The position numbers and the translations under genes were made by a program. A stretch of DNA of 64,000 nt from Helicoverpa zea (lineage: Eukaryota > Arthropoda > Insecta > Lepidoptera > Noctuidae): positions 5,580,001 through 5,644,000 of the forward strand of contig NC_061467.1 in the NCBI RefSeq assembly GCF_022581195.2. Reading direction: 5' to 3'. Below, piece after piece: positions 1-11,060 of the stretch. Within the stretch, counting starts at the first letter, position 1. Every line of letters starts with the position of its first letter. The notes below the pieces were generated by a model. The model searched no databases, was not told the origin of the DNA, and worked only from the letters and a program-made list of their open reading frames with translations.

Positions 1-1424
1 GCGGTTCTCAAGTGGTGGACAGAATCTCCCGCCTAGGGCTGACGGTGGCGCTGCACAAGACCGAGGCCGTGTTCTTCCATGGGACCCGGCAGCAAGAACC
101 GCCCGACGCCCATATCCATGTGGAGGGTGTCCGCATTGGGGTGCAGCCCCAGATGAAATATCTGGGCATAGTGCTCGACAGTAAGTGGTGCTTCAGAGCA
201 CACTTCAGCGGCTTGTCGACGCGCCTGATGAGGACTGCGGGCGCCCTCTCATGGCTCCTCCCTAACATCGGTAGTCCCGGTGACCAATGCCGACGTTTAT
301 ACGCCGGCATACTCAAAAGTATGGCACTGTACGGGGCCCCAATCTGGGCAGACTCACTGTGCAGTAGGGTGAACGCCGCTGCCATCCGCAGGCCACAAAG
401 GGCCATTGCACAGCGGGTGTCGAGGGCGTACCGCACGGTGAGCTTTGCGGCGGCGTGCGTTCTGGCGGGTACTCCTCCCTGGGAGCTCGAGGCTTGGGTA
501 CTCGCCAGAGTGTACGACTGGACGGCGGGACAGAAGGCGCTAAACCGGCGCCCAGACCCGACAGAAAAAGAAGAGGTGCGTGAGGAGGCAAGGGAGGCAA
601 TAACTCTGCACTGGGCCGAAGATCTTGCCTCGGCAACGTACGGTCGCTGGACGCTGGATGCCATCGGGCCTGTCCTGAACGGCTGGCTCGATCGGCGGCA
701 TGGGTGCCTTTCGATGCGTCTGGTGCAGGTGCTGTCCGGGCATGGCTGCTTCGGATCGTACCTGCACCGGATTGGGAGGGAGGAGACCCCACAGTGTCAC
801 CACTGCGAAGCTACGGTGGATACGGCAGAGCACACACTTCAGGTGTGCCCATCGTGGGCTGAACCCCGCCGCGCTCTGATGGCGGTGGTCGGGAATGACC
901 TCTCGCTCTCCAGCGTGATTGCTGCCATGCTGGGAAGTGAGGAGACATGGGAAGCGGTAGCCTCCTTCTGACAAGACGTCATGTCTCAGAAGTAAGCGGC
1001 GGAGCGCATGCGGGAGAACGACCCTCTCGCGGTGCCGCTCCGTAGACGAAGAAGGGGCAGAAGACGGCGAATACAACGTCTGTCCCCATCCGCTCCGGGG
1101 GGTGGTCAGCGGGCGACAGGCGCGGGGGCGCCACCGCCTGCACCACAAGGATCAACCCCTGCGCTCCGGCCATTATAAGGACCCTTCCCCACTAGGGGGA
1201 GGTATGAGGGGCCTGCCGTAAGGCGGGCAATCGCCGGTGGGGGACTGGATGCCATGGATTCCCAGACCCCCTCCACTCAGGCGAGGTCGGAGTGCCGCTG
1301 GGCCTTTTTAGTGGGTATACCGGGAACGTCTTTACCGGGGAGTCCCACATACCCCTCTCCCGTCCCCCGATGGGAAGGGGAAGCGTAATAGCATTTTTAG
1401 CCTAGCGACAACAAAAAAAAAAAA
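1..1424 (+). mobile_element. R1-like non-LTR retrotransposon, 3' end
   Basis: The window opens inside a LINE. An open frame runs from base 3 to a stop at 969-971, followed by a GC-rich 3' UTR of about 440 bp and a poly-A run at 1412-1424. The local base composition is far more GC-rich than the flanks, as expected for an inserted element. The RT core and the endonuclease lie upstream of the window. Directly after the poly-A begins a different lepidopteran repeat, so this LINE probably landed at or beside that repeat. The target duplication cannot be tested because the 5' end is off-window. Confidence 0.85.
3..971 (+). CDS. C-terminal part of LINE ORF2 (post-RT region and CCHC finger)
   Basis: This is the last ~320 codons of a non-LTR retrotransposon polyprotein, open from the window edge. 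The visible part starts after the RT active site: the segment with HKTEAVFF and KYLGIVLD is the thumb-side region following the RT palm in R1/LOA-type elements. About residues 260-285 carry CHHC, a histidine eight residues later and CPSW, i.e. a C-x2-C-x8-H-x4-C zinc motif typical of R1-clade C termini. No internal stop or frameshift is seen. The protein would act in target-primed reverse transcription in the nucleus. Clade assignment as R1-like rests on the CCHC spacing and overall texture; another clade of the same group is possible. Confidence 0.8.
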   Translation, partial: GSQVVDRISRLGLTVALHKTEAVFFHGTRQQEPPDAHIHVEGVRIGVQPQMKYLGIVLDSKWCFRAHFSGLSTRLMRTAGALSWLLPNIGSPGDQCRRLYAGILKSMALYGAPIWADSLCSRVNAAAIRRPQRAIAQRVSRAYRTVSFAAACVLAGTPPWELEAWVLARVYDWTAGQKALNRRPDPTEKEEVREEAREAITLHWAEDLASATYGRWTLDAIGPVLNGWLDRRHGCLSMRLVQVLSGHGCFGSYLHRIGREETPQCHHCEATVDTAEHTLQVCPSWAEPRRALMAVVGNDLSLSSVIAAMLGSEETWEAVASF

Positions 1425-1680
1425 GGGTGCCGTACCCAAAGGGTAAAACGTCCGTCTGTCACCAGGCTGTATCTCGTGAAAGGTTTGAAATTTTCACAGA
1501 TGATGTATTTCTGTTGCCGCTATAACAACAAACACTATTTTGGGAAAACTATAATTAAATAAATATTTTGGGGGGCTCAGATACAACAAACGTGATTTTT
1601 TTTTGTCCGTTTTATAAATAATGGTCCGGAACCCTTTGTTTGCGAGTCCGACTCGCACTTGGCCGGATTTTTGTTTTTTT
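1425..1680 (+). repeat. Lepidopteran interspersed repeat (degenerate copy)
   Basis: The segment begins with gggtgccgtacccaaaggg and ends near gactcgcacttggccgg. From memory these are the ends of a very common lepidopteran interspersed repeat. Compared with the usual form this copy seems to have lost a short block just after the start. No coding capacity is visible; the 138-codon frame on the opposite strand is a chance reading of the repeat. Confidence 0.6.
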
Positions 1681-1806
1681 TCGCAAATAAAATGTGTGCG
1701 AACAATTTTGATGGAATCTCGCCATAAAACATCTATTCTTAAAAGGAAAATATTGAAAGAAATATAACGTAAATAATTACTTCCTGAATTACCTGCTATA
1801 TTCAAT

Positions 1807-1915
1807 ACTAGCTTCTGCCCGCGACTTCGTACGCGGATCCTGACCCTTAAGCCAGCGACTACGGGGTCAGCAAAATCAAAGATCTGAATAGTCGCAATAG
1901 ACGTGAACATAGGGA
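1807..1915 (+). repeat. Short lepidopteran repeat fragment
   Basis: It contains ctgcccgcgacttcgtacgc, a signature of a widespread lepidopteran dispersed repeat family whose class I cannot settle (SINE-like or Helitron-like). No terminal repeats or target duplication were found. Confidence 0.45.
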
Positions 1916-2020
1916 TAAAAGTAGTGATTCTAATTAGTCCGCATTTAAGTTGTGTGTGGCAAAAATATTACGTAAAAAAACATTAAATAGATGACAAAGT
2001 CGTGGTGACTTAGTGGAATT

Positions 2021-2399
2021 CGTGGTGGTTTAGTGGGTAGAGAACCAATCTCTTAAGTATGAGCGTGCGTCTTTGATTCCAGGTCTGGCAAGTGCCTGCC
2101 AATGCAACTTTTCTAAGTTCGTATGTACTTTCTACGTATATTTTGGATACCAATGACCGTTATTTGGAGGGGATGTTAAACTGTAGGTTCCGACTGTCAT
2201 TGAACATTCCATTCTTGGCAGTCGTTATGGGTAGTCAGAATCCAGTAAGTCTTACCAAGGGGTGTTGGGTTGAGCGGGTAACCGGGTTGTGGAGGTCAGA
2301 TAGGCAGTCGCTCCTTGTAAAACACTGGTACTCAGTTGCATCGTGACTGGAAGTCGACCCTAACATAATTGGGACAAAGGCTCTTGAGATAATAACGAC
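2021..2399 (+). mobile_element. tRNA-derived SINE, HaSE-like
   Basis: The head, ggtggtttagtgggtagag, resembles a polymerase III A box, and a degraded B box (tttgattcc) lies about 50 bases on. The body carries the blocks I recognise from the common lepidopteran SINE: the stretch around 2176-2200 and the gtcagataggcagtcgc block at 2296. A second, better preserved copy lies on the minus strand at 14839-15185 and shares these blocks in the same order. The 3' end is an AT-rich run of aataat repeats into which a LINE fragment has inserted. Confidence 0.8.
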
Positions 2400-2416
2400 A
2401 ATAATAATGAGATATA

Positions 2417-3084
2417 GGCACCGCAGGACATCTGAGGCTGATGACGGGGAGTAGCGACCCCGCGGGGCTATATATACTGAGTTCTCCAGGGAGTGTATAC
2501 TGTCCCCCATCTCCGGCCGGTCGGAGTGAACCATGACGGGGGTAGGTCTCACGCCTCTGGCTTGGCTTGGCCGTCCAGAGTGGAGCCGTCGCTAGAGCAG
2601 GATTAGTAGCCTTGCTCGGAGGGTAGGTGCCTCATGGTAAGCACAGGGAGCGCGTAATCTGCGTTTAAAGTCCGCCGAGGTATCCTCACCCTTCAGCCGC
2701 TCATGTCCCTGTTGCCCTCTTGTTGCTATTCAGTGACTGGTTCCCGGGGGCCCAGTAAGTGAGGTGGCGAGTCTCCACCTGCCGTTTTTACATGTACCTA
2801 ATACATTGTCATCCACTAACATCCCATCACAATAGCCCAAGTAGTTTTCCTCCATAGTTAGCAATAGTTTAGCACAGAACCGGGGATTGTCTTTTTTTTA
2901 ACGACGTCCACCGGGGATTGTCCTTGGATTCATTTCTATAGTGTATAAAGGGATAATCGTCGGTTTTGTGTCACCATTTCATTAAAGTTGTCTCAAAAGG
3001 ACTTCAGCGTGTTGGCTTCGGCCCCACGTTTGCCTCCCAAAAATTCGGAACTCTGTAGTCCCGAGGTCTGGAAGAGACATACAA
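2417..3084 (+). mobile_element. 3' UTR fragment of a LINE, flanked by a 17-bp target duplication
   Basis: This GC-rich block is bounded by the direct repeat aataataatgagatata at 2400-2416 and 3085-3101. I recognise it as the 3' UTR of a lepidopteran non-LTR retrotransposon (blocks such as ccgcggggctatatata and cttcggccccacg). It is heavily 5'-truncated: no coding sequence remains. The 17-bp direct repeat fits target-primed insertion into the AT-rich tail of the preceding SINE. Confidence 0.75.
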
Positions 3085-3257
3085 AATAATAATGAGATAT
3101 AACGCAACAAAGTTAGAGAGTCCCCACTCTCTCTCACTCGCTCGTGACGCCACGTCTAGGTATGTAAAATTTGTACTAAGCAGTGACTTAACACGAAATT
3201 CAAGCGTTGTTGTATCTTCGTTATTATTTGTTTGTGTGAGAGAGAAAAGAAAAATGC

Positions 3258-3750
3258 GTCAATAGAGAGTGCTTATCAGATTGAACCACTTTTGCTAAAA
3301 CGTCATATCTTCATATGCTTCATATAGTCTAGCAGGGCTCCTGGAGTTCCACATCAGGTGTTTTACATCTTCAATTTTTATAAGTCAACAGAGAGTGCTT
3401 ATCAGATTGAACAACTTTTGCTAAAACGTCATACCTCTATATGCTATAGTCTAGCTGGGCCAGTGGAGTTCCACATCAGATGTTTTAGATCTTCAATTTG
3501 TATAAGTCAATAGAAAGTGCTTATCAAATTGAACAACTTTTGCTAAAACGTCATACCTGTATATGGTACAGAGAAGCTGGGCTCTTGGGGTTCCACATCA
3601 GGTGTTCCAGATCTTAAAATTTATTAGGTCGTCTGAAAATGCTCATCAAATGAAACAATTTTTGCCACGGCACCATATTTGTATCTCTTATAGTTTTATT
3701 GGTCTGTTGGAGTTCTGCATCAGGTCTTCAAGTTTCGAAGATAAATTATA
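3258..3750 (+). repeat. Tandem array, four units of 122-126 bp
   Basis: Units start with gtcaatagagagtgcttatc or a variant at 3258, 3384, 3506 and 3628, giving spacings of 126, 122 and 122. Each has tgctaaaacgtcatac and ggagttccacatcaggtg blocks; the fourth is the most diverged. The array is followed to about 3865 by a segment (gttcagtagttcggaagatt, then cagacatacagacata) typical of the end of a lepidopteran dispersed element, so the array is probably the internal minisatellite of a non-autonomous transposon. Confidence 0.75.
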
Positions 3751-3865
3751 GCCAAATGTTGACAGGGCTTAATACTGATACAACAAAGAAAAAATCATTG
3801 AAATCCGTTCAGTAGTTCGGAAGATTAGCGTGTACAAACAAACAGACATACAGACATACAGACAG

Positions 3866-6027
3866 AATTTTTTTTTGGATTTGTGCTCCATTACTGTTTC
3901 TAAACCCCACCCAATTATTATTTTTTTAATATATTCAATGTACAGACACAGTTTTTTACAGATTTATTATATGTACAATATAGATTGTTATTATCCTCAT
4001 GCTGAAATATATATACTAGATAGATACTTAGAGACAGGAGCGTATAACTCCACTCTTACTAAAACCAAGAGGCTAAGTTTAAAAATCCAAAGCAAATCCA
4101 AATACTTAAGTATGGATTACTTTTCAATTCAAATACTTATTGACCCAAATCCCTTTTACAAGACTACATCTTTTGTGGTTCAAGAGTTAGCATTTTTATT
4201 CCACCCAGTCGTTATCGCAGCCGATAATAGGTCAGTACTAATTAAAGGCCTCCCTCAAAATGCCAATACGTCGGCCTTAGCTCTCAGCTTGCGGCTATGA
4301 CCTCAACCTTTGTTGAAAAAGTAAACCAGATCAAGAGGAACCACTAATAAGAAAATATCTATCTACTTATCATCATATTTGTCGCAGATACCCGCTATTT
4401 CCACAAAACAAATTCTCATAATTCTGACATACGACCCAAGTTGACCTGTGCTTCGGGAAATTCATAGTTCCTCGGTCGACCGGCCATAACCGAGCACTTA
4501 AACCCAGCAGACCGAAGACGTCATAACAATAGCCATACATATAATTTTGTACGTATACCTAGGTACGTAACACCATGTATTTCTTTTGAAAAGTTTTCAA
4601 GAAATATTTCTAGAGCTACCACAAGATATATACGAGGCATTGTCGTGTCGGCCGACGGCAACGCATTTGTTATTCCATTATTACCCTTATTTAATACCGG
4701 CGTGATAAATATTGCCGCATTTCCGAGGGTCGGATTAAAATACGAAAGAGTTGATGTTTATGAAGGGAAATTGTAAGAAAATATCGATGACATAAATATA
4801 TTTTGGGCTTTGTGTGGTTGACTAACAACTTTAACCTTGTCATGTATCATTACATGACAACTTTTTACCTTTCACGAAAAATATGGTAGCAATAAAATAT
4901 TCTACGTCGTTAAATAATTCTACAATAGACATGCTCTGACAGAGGGTCTCGTTTATTTATTAAATAATACCATGACTTTCTCTGAAACAGCTTACAAAAC
5001 GATTATTGACAGACATATAAACAATTCAATACAAAAACCAAATACAAATAATCAACAAACATCAAATTAAATCCAACCAAAGATTAGACAGTGGATATTC
5101 GTAATTGCATTAGATATATCGTAATACAAACAGGATTCCTTTTGATTTCCCCATTGCGCGAGTTCGCTCAACTAGATGTCACATAATACGTATCAATCGC
5201 GAGAAACAAACACCCTTGGGGCGGGCCATGTAGTGGAAGAGATAAAACGTACCCCCGTGAGGAGCTACCCCTCACCTTCTGATAAAACAAAATGTTACGC
5301 AGAAATGTGCACAATTTTTCTGTTTTACATCCTCAAGTTAAGTGAAGCGGTTGCTTTGAATTGATTCTTGATAAATAAATACATACGAGTATAAGCACTT
5401 ACAATTGAACTTCTACGAACTTGTTTTTAAATTTTATCTCAGTTAAAAACTTGTATAAGTTTTGAATTACTTACTGGGCCTTTAGGTTTTTTTTCAAACG
5501 AAGGGAGGAAAACAATGTTTTAAATATCGCGCAATTTGTTTAATATCTTAACAACATAATTCTTCATTTCTAAGTAGCCAATTTAACGATCACCGAATCA
5601 GAATTAAAAAGGTGATCTCTTATTAAATGCTAAATACCTAATCTTTAATCAGAAACGGATCTTTAAAATGATATGATGTATACTTTACTTCTAATAAATA
5701 AACACGGCAAAAAATTATGGCTGCGGGCTCACTCAAAGAAATTAAATTCATTTTATTGCGGCGACTGAAGCTTTCATATCTTCATTGAAATACAATTTGG
5801 CTAATGTAATTGGTGAGTTGATTCTATTTTACCACTGGGTATCACTGAATTGAAACTTCTATACAAAATTTTGTCCTAACTTTAACGAAAACCGGATTAG
5901 CGGACGTACCTATTTTTTAATGTAACCATTACTTGAATTAAAGGCTACACTGATAAGATTCTCGAAACCTCGTAATTCTTATATAATTTATAACCCCCGC
6001 CCTTCGGTGCTAAAATATAAAACTTGA
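3866..6027. other. AT-rich non-coding stretch
   Basis: No gene was found. A degenerate dispersed-repeat fragment lies around 4190-4310 and another at 4660-4715, the latter resembling 21755-21810. The rest is unannotated AT-rich DNA; the short frames in it have no recognisable protein features. Confidence 0.5.
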
Positions 6028-7359
6028 AATATCTTGGCCGAAATTATATACTGTTTATTGTGGGAATTACACGGTTCACACTTCGGGGTAGTAAAAATGA
6101 AGGCAATCGCGCGCGAAAGATTGTGGTTTCCGGGAATCGACGCGGCGCTCGAGCGGTTGGCAGCCGCGTGTAGCGTGTGCGCGCAACTACGACCCGCGCC
6201 TCCCCGCGCGCCTCCCTCGCCGTGGCCGTATCCGCCGCATGCATTCTATAGAATTCATTTGGATTTTCTTGGACCGTTTCATAACCAGATGTTTTTAGTT
6301 ATAGTTGATGCATTTTCCAAGTGGGTCGAATGTTACACTGTTAGTACAACATCATATGGATCAAAAACCGTCATAAGTAAATTATGTGATTTTATGTCTA
6401 GAACAGGGGTGCCGCACACGTTGGTGACGGACAATGGCACTTCCTTCACGTCTAGGGAGTTTGTAAATTTTTGCAATATAAACGGTATTCAACATGTATT
6501 ATCGCCGGCATATCATCCGTCAAGTAACGGCCAAGCCGAAAGTTTCGTAAAAATAATAAAGAAAGGTTTAAAAACCATAATTTTGCAAGGTAACACTAAA
6601 ATACCTCTTCAAGAAAAAATTGCTAAGTTTTTATTTGATTATAGAAACTCCAAAAATAGTACCACAGGTAAATCTCCGGCGGAAGTGTTGTATGGTCGAC
6701 CTTTGCGTTCACGTTTGGACTTGATTAATCCCTTGCAAGTCGCTTCGACATCCACTGATCTTTCGTTGACCGTAAGGAAAAATCAGTCCTTACAGAGTAA
6801 TCATAAGGGAGGAAGGAAAAGACCAAAATTTAAGATAAATGAGGTTGTTTGGATTAAGCGATTTTTAGGAAACGACAAATATTGTTGGGTTCAAGGCATA
6901 ATTAAGGAAGAGATTGGGAATGTCATGTATTCGGTGTATATATCGGAACTAAACTGCAGGGTTATTCGACACATCGACCAGATCAGACGGTTTCGAGCTG
7001 AAGGCGATGATGAGGTACCAAACAAAACAAATGATTGGCACTCGGACATAGAAACAGACGACAGCAGCTTATTGCCGCAGCCGGAACCTACAGGCGCATC
7101 GGGAGAGACTATAGTTCCCGTAGGCCCACAATCACCAACATCTGCGGAAGAGGCTCATATTGGAGAAAGGGAAGGTACTAGTGTTGTGCCATTAGCCTCA
7201 CAGTCGCAGTCTACACCAGATCATCCTAGATTAATGAATCTCGACCCACCAGCACCACCTGACACAGTGGAAAGTAGTGAGAATGTTTTAGAACCTGACC
7301 AGCAAAAGCAAAGATCCAAACGCCGCGTTAGGCCTGTTAATTATAAGCCATTTTTTTGA
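6028..7359 (+). CDS. Ty3/gypsy integrase (partial Pol)
   Basis: The 440-codon frame is open with no stop until its natural end. It begins with the HHCC zinc region (LHGSH...CSVC), then the DDE catalytic core: Asp77 in HLDFLGP, Asp133 in VTDNG and Glu169 in GQAES (numbered from 6034), i.e. D-55-D-35-E, the retroviral integrase spacing. A GPY/F-like segment follows around residues 265-310 and then a low-complexity acidic and proline-rich tail. Integrase would insert the cDNA into chromosomal DNA. There is no ATG ahead of the zinc region: codon 6034 is TTG, an in-frame stop is at 6025, and the first ATG comes after the two histidines. This is therefore the tail of a truncated Pol and not a free-standing gene. 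Confidence 0.9.
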   Translation, partial: NILAEIIYCLLWELHGSHFGVVKMKAIARERLWFPGIDAALERLAAACSVCAQLRPAPPRAPPSPWPYPPHAFYRIHLDFLGPFHNQMFLVIVDAFSKWVECYTVSTTSYGSKTVISKLCDFMSRTGVPHTLVTDNGTSFTSREFVNFCNINGIQHVLSPAYHPSSNGQAESFVKIIKKGLKTIILQGNTKIPLQEKIAKFLFDYRNSKNSTTGKSPAEVLYGRPLRSRLDLINPLQVASTSTDLSLTVRKNQSLQSNHKGGRKRPKFKINEVVWIKRFLGNDKYCWVQGIIKEEIGNVMYSVYISELNCRVIRHIDQIRRFRAEGDDEVPNKTNDWHSDIETDDSSLLPQPEPTGASGETIVPVGPQSPTSAEEAHIGEREGTSVVPLASQSQSTPDHPRLMNLDPPAPPDTVESSENVLEPDQQKQRSKRRVRPVNYKPFF

Positions 7360-7384
7360 TTAAGGGATTTTGTGGGGAAGGGAT

Positions 7385-7519
7385 TGTTGTATATGTGAGT
7401 GTACAACACCTGTGTGTGTTGGCGCGCGTGCGACAGAGACGTTCGTTCAATAAATCAGTATGTCACTGACTCGCCGTTTGAATACACGTACGTGTCTCCC
7501 TGCTCCGTCATACCTAACA
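7385..7519 (+). repeat. 3' LTR of the gypsy element
   Basis: It begins tgttgtatatgtg right after the polypurine tract and ends cctaaca, so it has the usual TG...CA ends and a length of 135 bp. An aataaa polyadenylation signal is at about 7449. No matching 5' LTR occurs in the window. Confidence 0.75.
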
Positions 7520-8372
7520 CTTTTTTACGACGAATGTTCTAGATTTTTATGGCAACTTTCCTGCGATTATGCCGAATTATACCGGTAGAGTCAACGAAAA
7601 AGGTAATTCTTTGAATACGACACTTTTATTACTTTTTGTCTAACCTTACAGTCTAACTATCGCCATTTAACCATTATTTCTCTCTAATCGATTCTATTCT
7701 AAAATTAATTCTAATTCATACTAAATGATTACCAACTAACTGCCTATATGCAACTATATGTTTGCAGATAATAATAAACGCATAGATTGGATTACCAATA
7801 CACGAATATAGCCGAAGTTAGCCGAGTAAAGCCGAAGTGGTTGAGTTAACAAGTTAGTCTGCGAAGACTGGCGACTGCATAGTATAGGGTGCGCCCTGTA
7901 TATTGCTACTATAATTGCATTACATAAAGCAGCTAAGCTAACTGTGAGCTTTGTTTCCATGCGGGAATCCGATCCCGTTTTATTATACATACACTAGCGG
8001 TCGTCGCGACATCGTCCGCGACAATTCTTAAAATTTAATCTTGGTGTATCTATACAAGAATTAATCTAATCCTTACATCTTCTACCAGCTAATAGCTAAG
8101 AAAAATATACACGTATTTTTCTATAAAATTGTGTTAAAAAATCCTTCGACCGACGACAACGGTTGGCAGGTTTTTGTATCTAGGCCGCTAGGGGTTGTAA
8201 TCTAACGGAAGGTACCTCAATCACCCTAATCCATCAAGTTTAGGCTCGACACGAAAATAAATGCTTGCTCTGATATAGGTCGAAATCTAGATAAACCGTG
8301 TATAAATGTACGGTAGGTTAAAACGAGCCAAAACTGTTATAAATAAACGGAGGACTAATTATTTTTCTTTTG
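7520..8372. other. Non-coding stretch with degenerate repeat
   Basis: No gene. Around 7940-8110 there is a degenerate dispersed-repeat segment (gcgggaatccgatcccg and tcgtcgcgacatcgtccg) of the kind common in lepidopteran DNA. Confidence 0.4.
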
Positions 8373-8413
8373 TTTTTGCCTCGTGAGACTCACCAAGTCT
8401 CACGAGGCAAAAA
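8373..8413. repeat. Perfect 18-bp inverted repeat with 5-nt loop
   Basis: The arm tttttgcctcgtgagact at 8373-8390 is mirrored exactly by agtctcacgaggcaaaaa at 8396-8413, separated by cacca. No mismatch occurs in the stem. No transposon ends or target duplication flank it. It could be a local template-switch product or the remnant of a small hairpin element. Confidence 0.9.
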
Positions 8414-10787
8414 TCTCTTTCTGATTAATTCAATATGAAGAGAGTTTCTGTTAAAAACGTTCAGTTTTTCTTGATAGAAATACTCAGATATATATTTAAC
8501 TCTACGTGAGAGAGAAGAGATATTTTAAGTAAATAATGTAACAAGAATCTGGTACATACTATATAGATATATATATATAATGTAAATATAATATTCAACG
8601 CCGCGACCTGTCTGCATTAATACATAATCAGCAATAGGGAGCGAATTATTGGGAATCCCTAGACAAATCAATGTTAAATTGCAATAGCTACAGCCAATTG
8701 TGCCTTGTAAATGTCCAAACTAACTAAATGTTATTCATTCATAGAGTTTCAAAGCTCTAGAAAATAAATTCATGTACTTTATATTACGCCTACATCATTT
8801 ATCTATACCTACTCTAGATAATAATGTAATAGAAATTAAACATCCCAGCACTAACCGAACATCGAACCAAATCTTGGTCTCGAACCCTACGAAACCTTTG
8901 TCAATGTTATTTTGCGATTTTTTAAAGTTTAAATTCATTTTTAAATCGATTTTCCTACTTTTGATATCAAATCAATGAATTAATTCTTTACACATTCACA
9001 TTCTCATGTTCATACACTAACAGTGTCGTTGTTCATAAATTGGCTAGGACGTAATTCCTTTCAGCTATTCAGAATAACACCGTAAAGGATCACATAGTCC
9101 TCTTCTCACCTCCAATTTACTTTTAATTCACATGGGACACCTAAATTATGGTGTTAGGACCTCGCATAATGTTTGACTAAGTTGCTACTGAAGGCACCGT
9201 ATAATTTAATTAATACACGGGTTGACATTAAAATTAGGTATTTCCGCGAAGTGTACGATAAATATTAAAATTATAAAGTGCGTGTAGGGAATATATTACC
9301 TACTCTTTAATCTCATGAACCGACGCTATGACATTTAAAAGAGCCAGTTCACTCTTGTCTAGTTGTCTCAGTGATATTTAGAGCTGTATTTATATTCACA
9401 ATACAAAATATTCCAAAACATTTTATTTTATTAAACTGACACTAACACAATTTAGAATTAGGTACCCTTATCAAAGAGAAGCCAGAATATGCCAACAAAT
9501 AAGCGCCTGTGACATATTAATAGCAACGGTCCGCATCGACATCACGGGTAACTACTACAAACTGTGTAGGAGATGATATCACGTGCGTGGAACATGTAAG
9601 TTCCATTTAACACCTCGGAACCTCGAATGGCATAGTAAACTCGAATAGTAGTCACGAAATGGTATCATTAGCCGAATTAAACACGTGACCACGTAATTGA
9701 AAGGGACCCGAGTTGCTTACGAGCGGGTCAGCCCGGGTGCAAGAGTGATGTGAATAATTTGCGAAACAATTGGCCCTCAGGTGTATCGCAGCCTGTTGAC
9801 TGAGGAAGCCGGCGGGAAATGAAGATATATTGAACACATTTCGAAGGGTTGTCTACAGATTTTATTGGACAGTTAAGTAGTGATGTAAGAGGATTTTTTC
9901 TATTTGTCGAAAGATGGTCGATGTAGTTGGAAACTATTTGACATTAGTCTTTGTCCTTGACAGAAATGAGGCCTACTGTTTACTTATTACATACGTTGTT
10001 TAGATATGTAGATAGTACATAGGAACAGCTCGTAGGTAGGTGCCATTGAACAACACTTATCTAAAAAGGTGTGCTTGTAAACAAAAAGGTATTTCCCGAA
10101 GCATAACATTTACCTAATCGTAAACTTTCCACTTATTTACTTATTCAATTTCCTTCAAACAGCAAATCTAAGTCGTAATCTGCAGTATTCCTATGCATCA
10201 ACTTATAATTGAAACGTTTTGTTATGTTGGCAATGACGATGACGGCTCAATCGTCATCGACACAGGAAATTACATCTCTAATCTGATTATTCCGAGCTAA
10301 TGCAGACAAGTGACGCGATCTCTTAGAACACAAAACAAACTGGATCTACCATGACTACAAATCCTTGGATTAACAAAAAGTTTGCCAAATTAGAAAAAAT
10401 CCTGCAGGTAAGACAAGAAAAAATAGTGCTAGCTTACATACCTATCCATTTTCGGTCAGATGTCAGACGCCTGATCGCGACAAAATTGTCAAACACAAGT
10501 AAGTATAAAGGACAATGCTAATCTTTGTATGGAAGTTGGGCTCAAGTGTTGCCCACAGTAACTGCATAGTGTATTATGTTCCATAGGCTTATATTAGGTC
10601 CCAGACCAAAGCATTTCGAAATCTATCCCGGGAGTCCTGAGAAAAACTGGTTTGACTCTTATTCAATATTACATAAAAATAAGCTTACGAACTCTTAACT
10701 ATTCCACTTTTATTACCTTAATTGAAATGAATTATATTCATTGACAAATACGAGGTATTGTACACGACTACTTTTTGTTAACCGACT
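8414..10787. other. AT-rich non-coding stretch
   Basis: I see no gene, no long repeat and no recognisable element. A short tat-rich microsatellite occurs near 8560-8580. Confidence 0.4.
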
Positions 10788-11060
10788 TCCAAAAATGGAG
10801 GAGGTTCTTAATTCATTTGTATTCTTTTTACGTTTGTACGTGCATAACTCCGTCGTTTACCAATCGATTTCAACAATTATTTTATTGTTTGTAAGGGCTT
10901 ACTTCCTCAATGGTTCATTTGTCATCCGGCCCAGGGTCTGGTGATGGAACCTCTAAAAAAATCGGGAGCGACTCTCGAAAAATTGTAGACACATATCGAG
11001 TAAAACCTTGTCATTCGGGTATATGTGTCAGACACCACAAAACTGTAAAGGTTAAGATCT
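10788..11060 (+). repeat. Lepidopteran dispersed repeat (degenerate)
   Basis: It starts gttaaccgacttccaaaaa and continues with gaggaggttcttaattc, then tgatggaacct; these blocks in this order match a common lepidopteran interspersed repeat I recognise. It is diverged and non-coding. Confidence 0.5.

Larger units (their letters stand above)
6028..7519 (+). mobile_element. 5'-truncated mag-like Ty3/gypsy retrotransposon
   Basis: Only the integrase end of pol and the 3' LTR remain. Gag, protease, RT and RNase H and the 5' LTR are absent; the bases before 6028 are AT-rich and unrelated. A polypurine tract (gtggggaaggga) directly precedes the LTR. The short LTR and the integrase texture suggest the mag lineage of Ty3/gypsy, first described in Bombyx. 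The lineage is inferred; the superfamily is clear. Confidence 0.85.

Noticed and set aside
8..1148. Overlapping minus-strand frames opposite the R1-like ORF
   Set aside because: Shadow frames of a GC-rich coding region; the plus-strand frame has the zinc motif and the post-RT blocks.
1494..1910. 138-codon minus-strand frame
   Set aside because: It runs across a known-type dispersed repeat and an unrelated flank; the protein has no features.
3830..4300. 156-codon plus-strand frame
   Set aside because: It begins in a caga-rich repeat end and runs through a degenerate dispersed repeat; no protein-like conservation is apparent.
6044..6244. Minus-strand frame opposite the gypsy integrase zinc region
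   Set aside because: Shadow of a GC-rich coding stretch.
6028..7359. Domesticated integrase gene
   Set aside because: It abuts a polypurine tract and LTR, has no usable ATG before the zinc domain and shows no host-like flanks; a truncated retrotransposon explains it.
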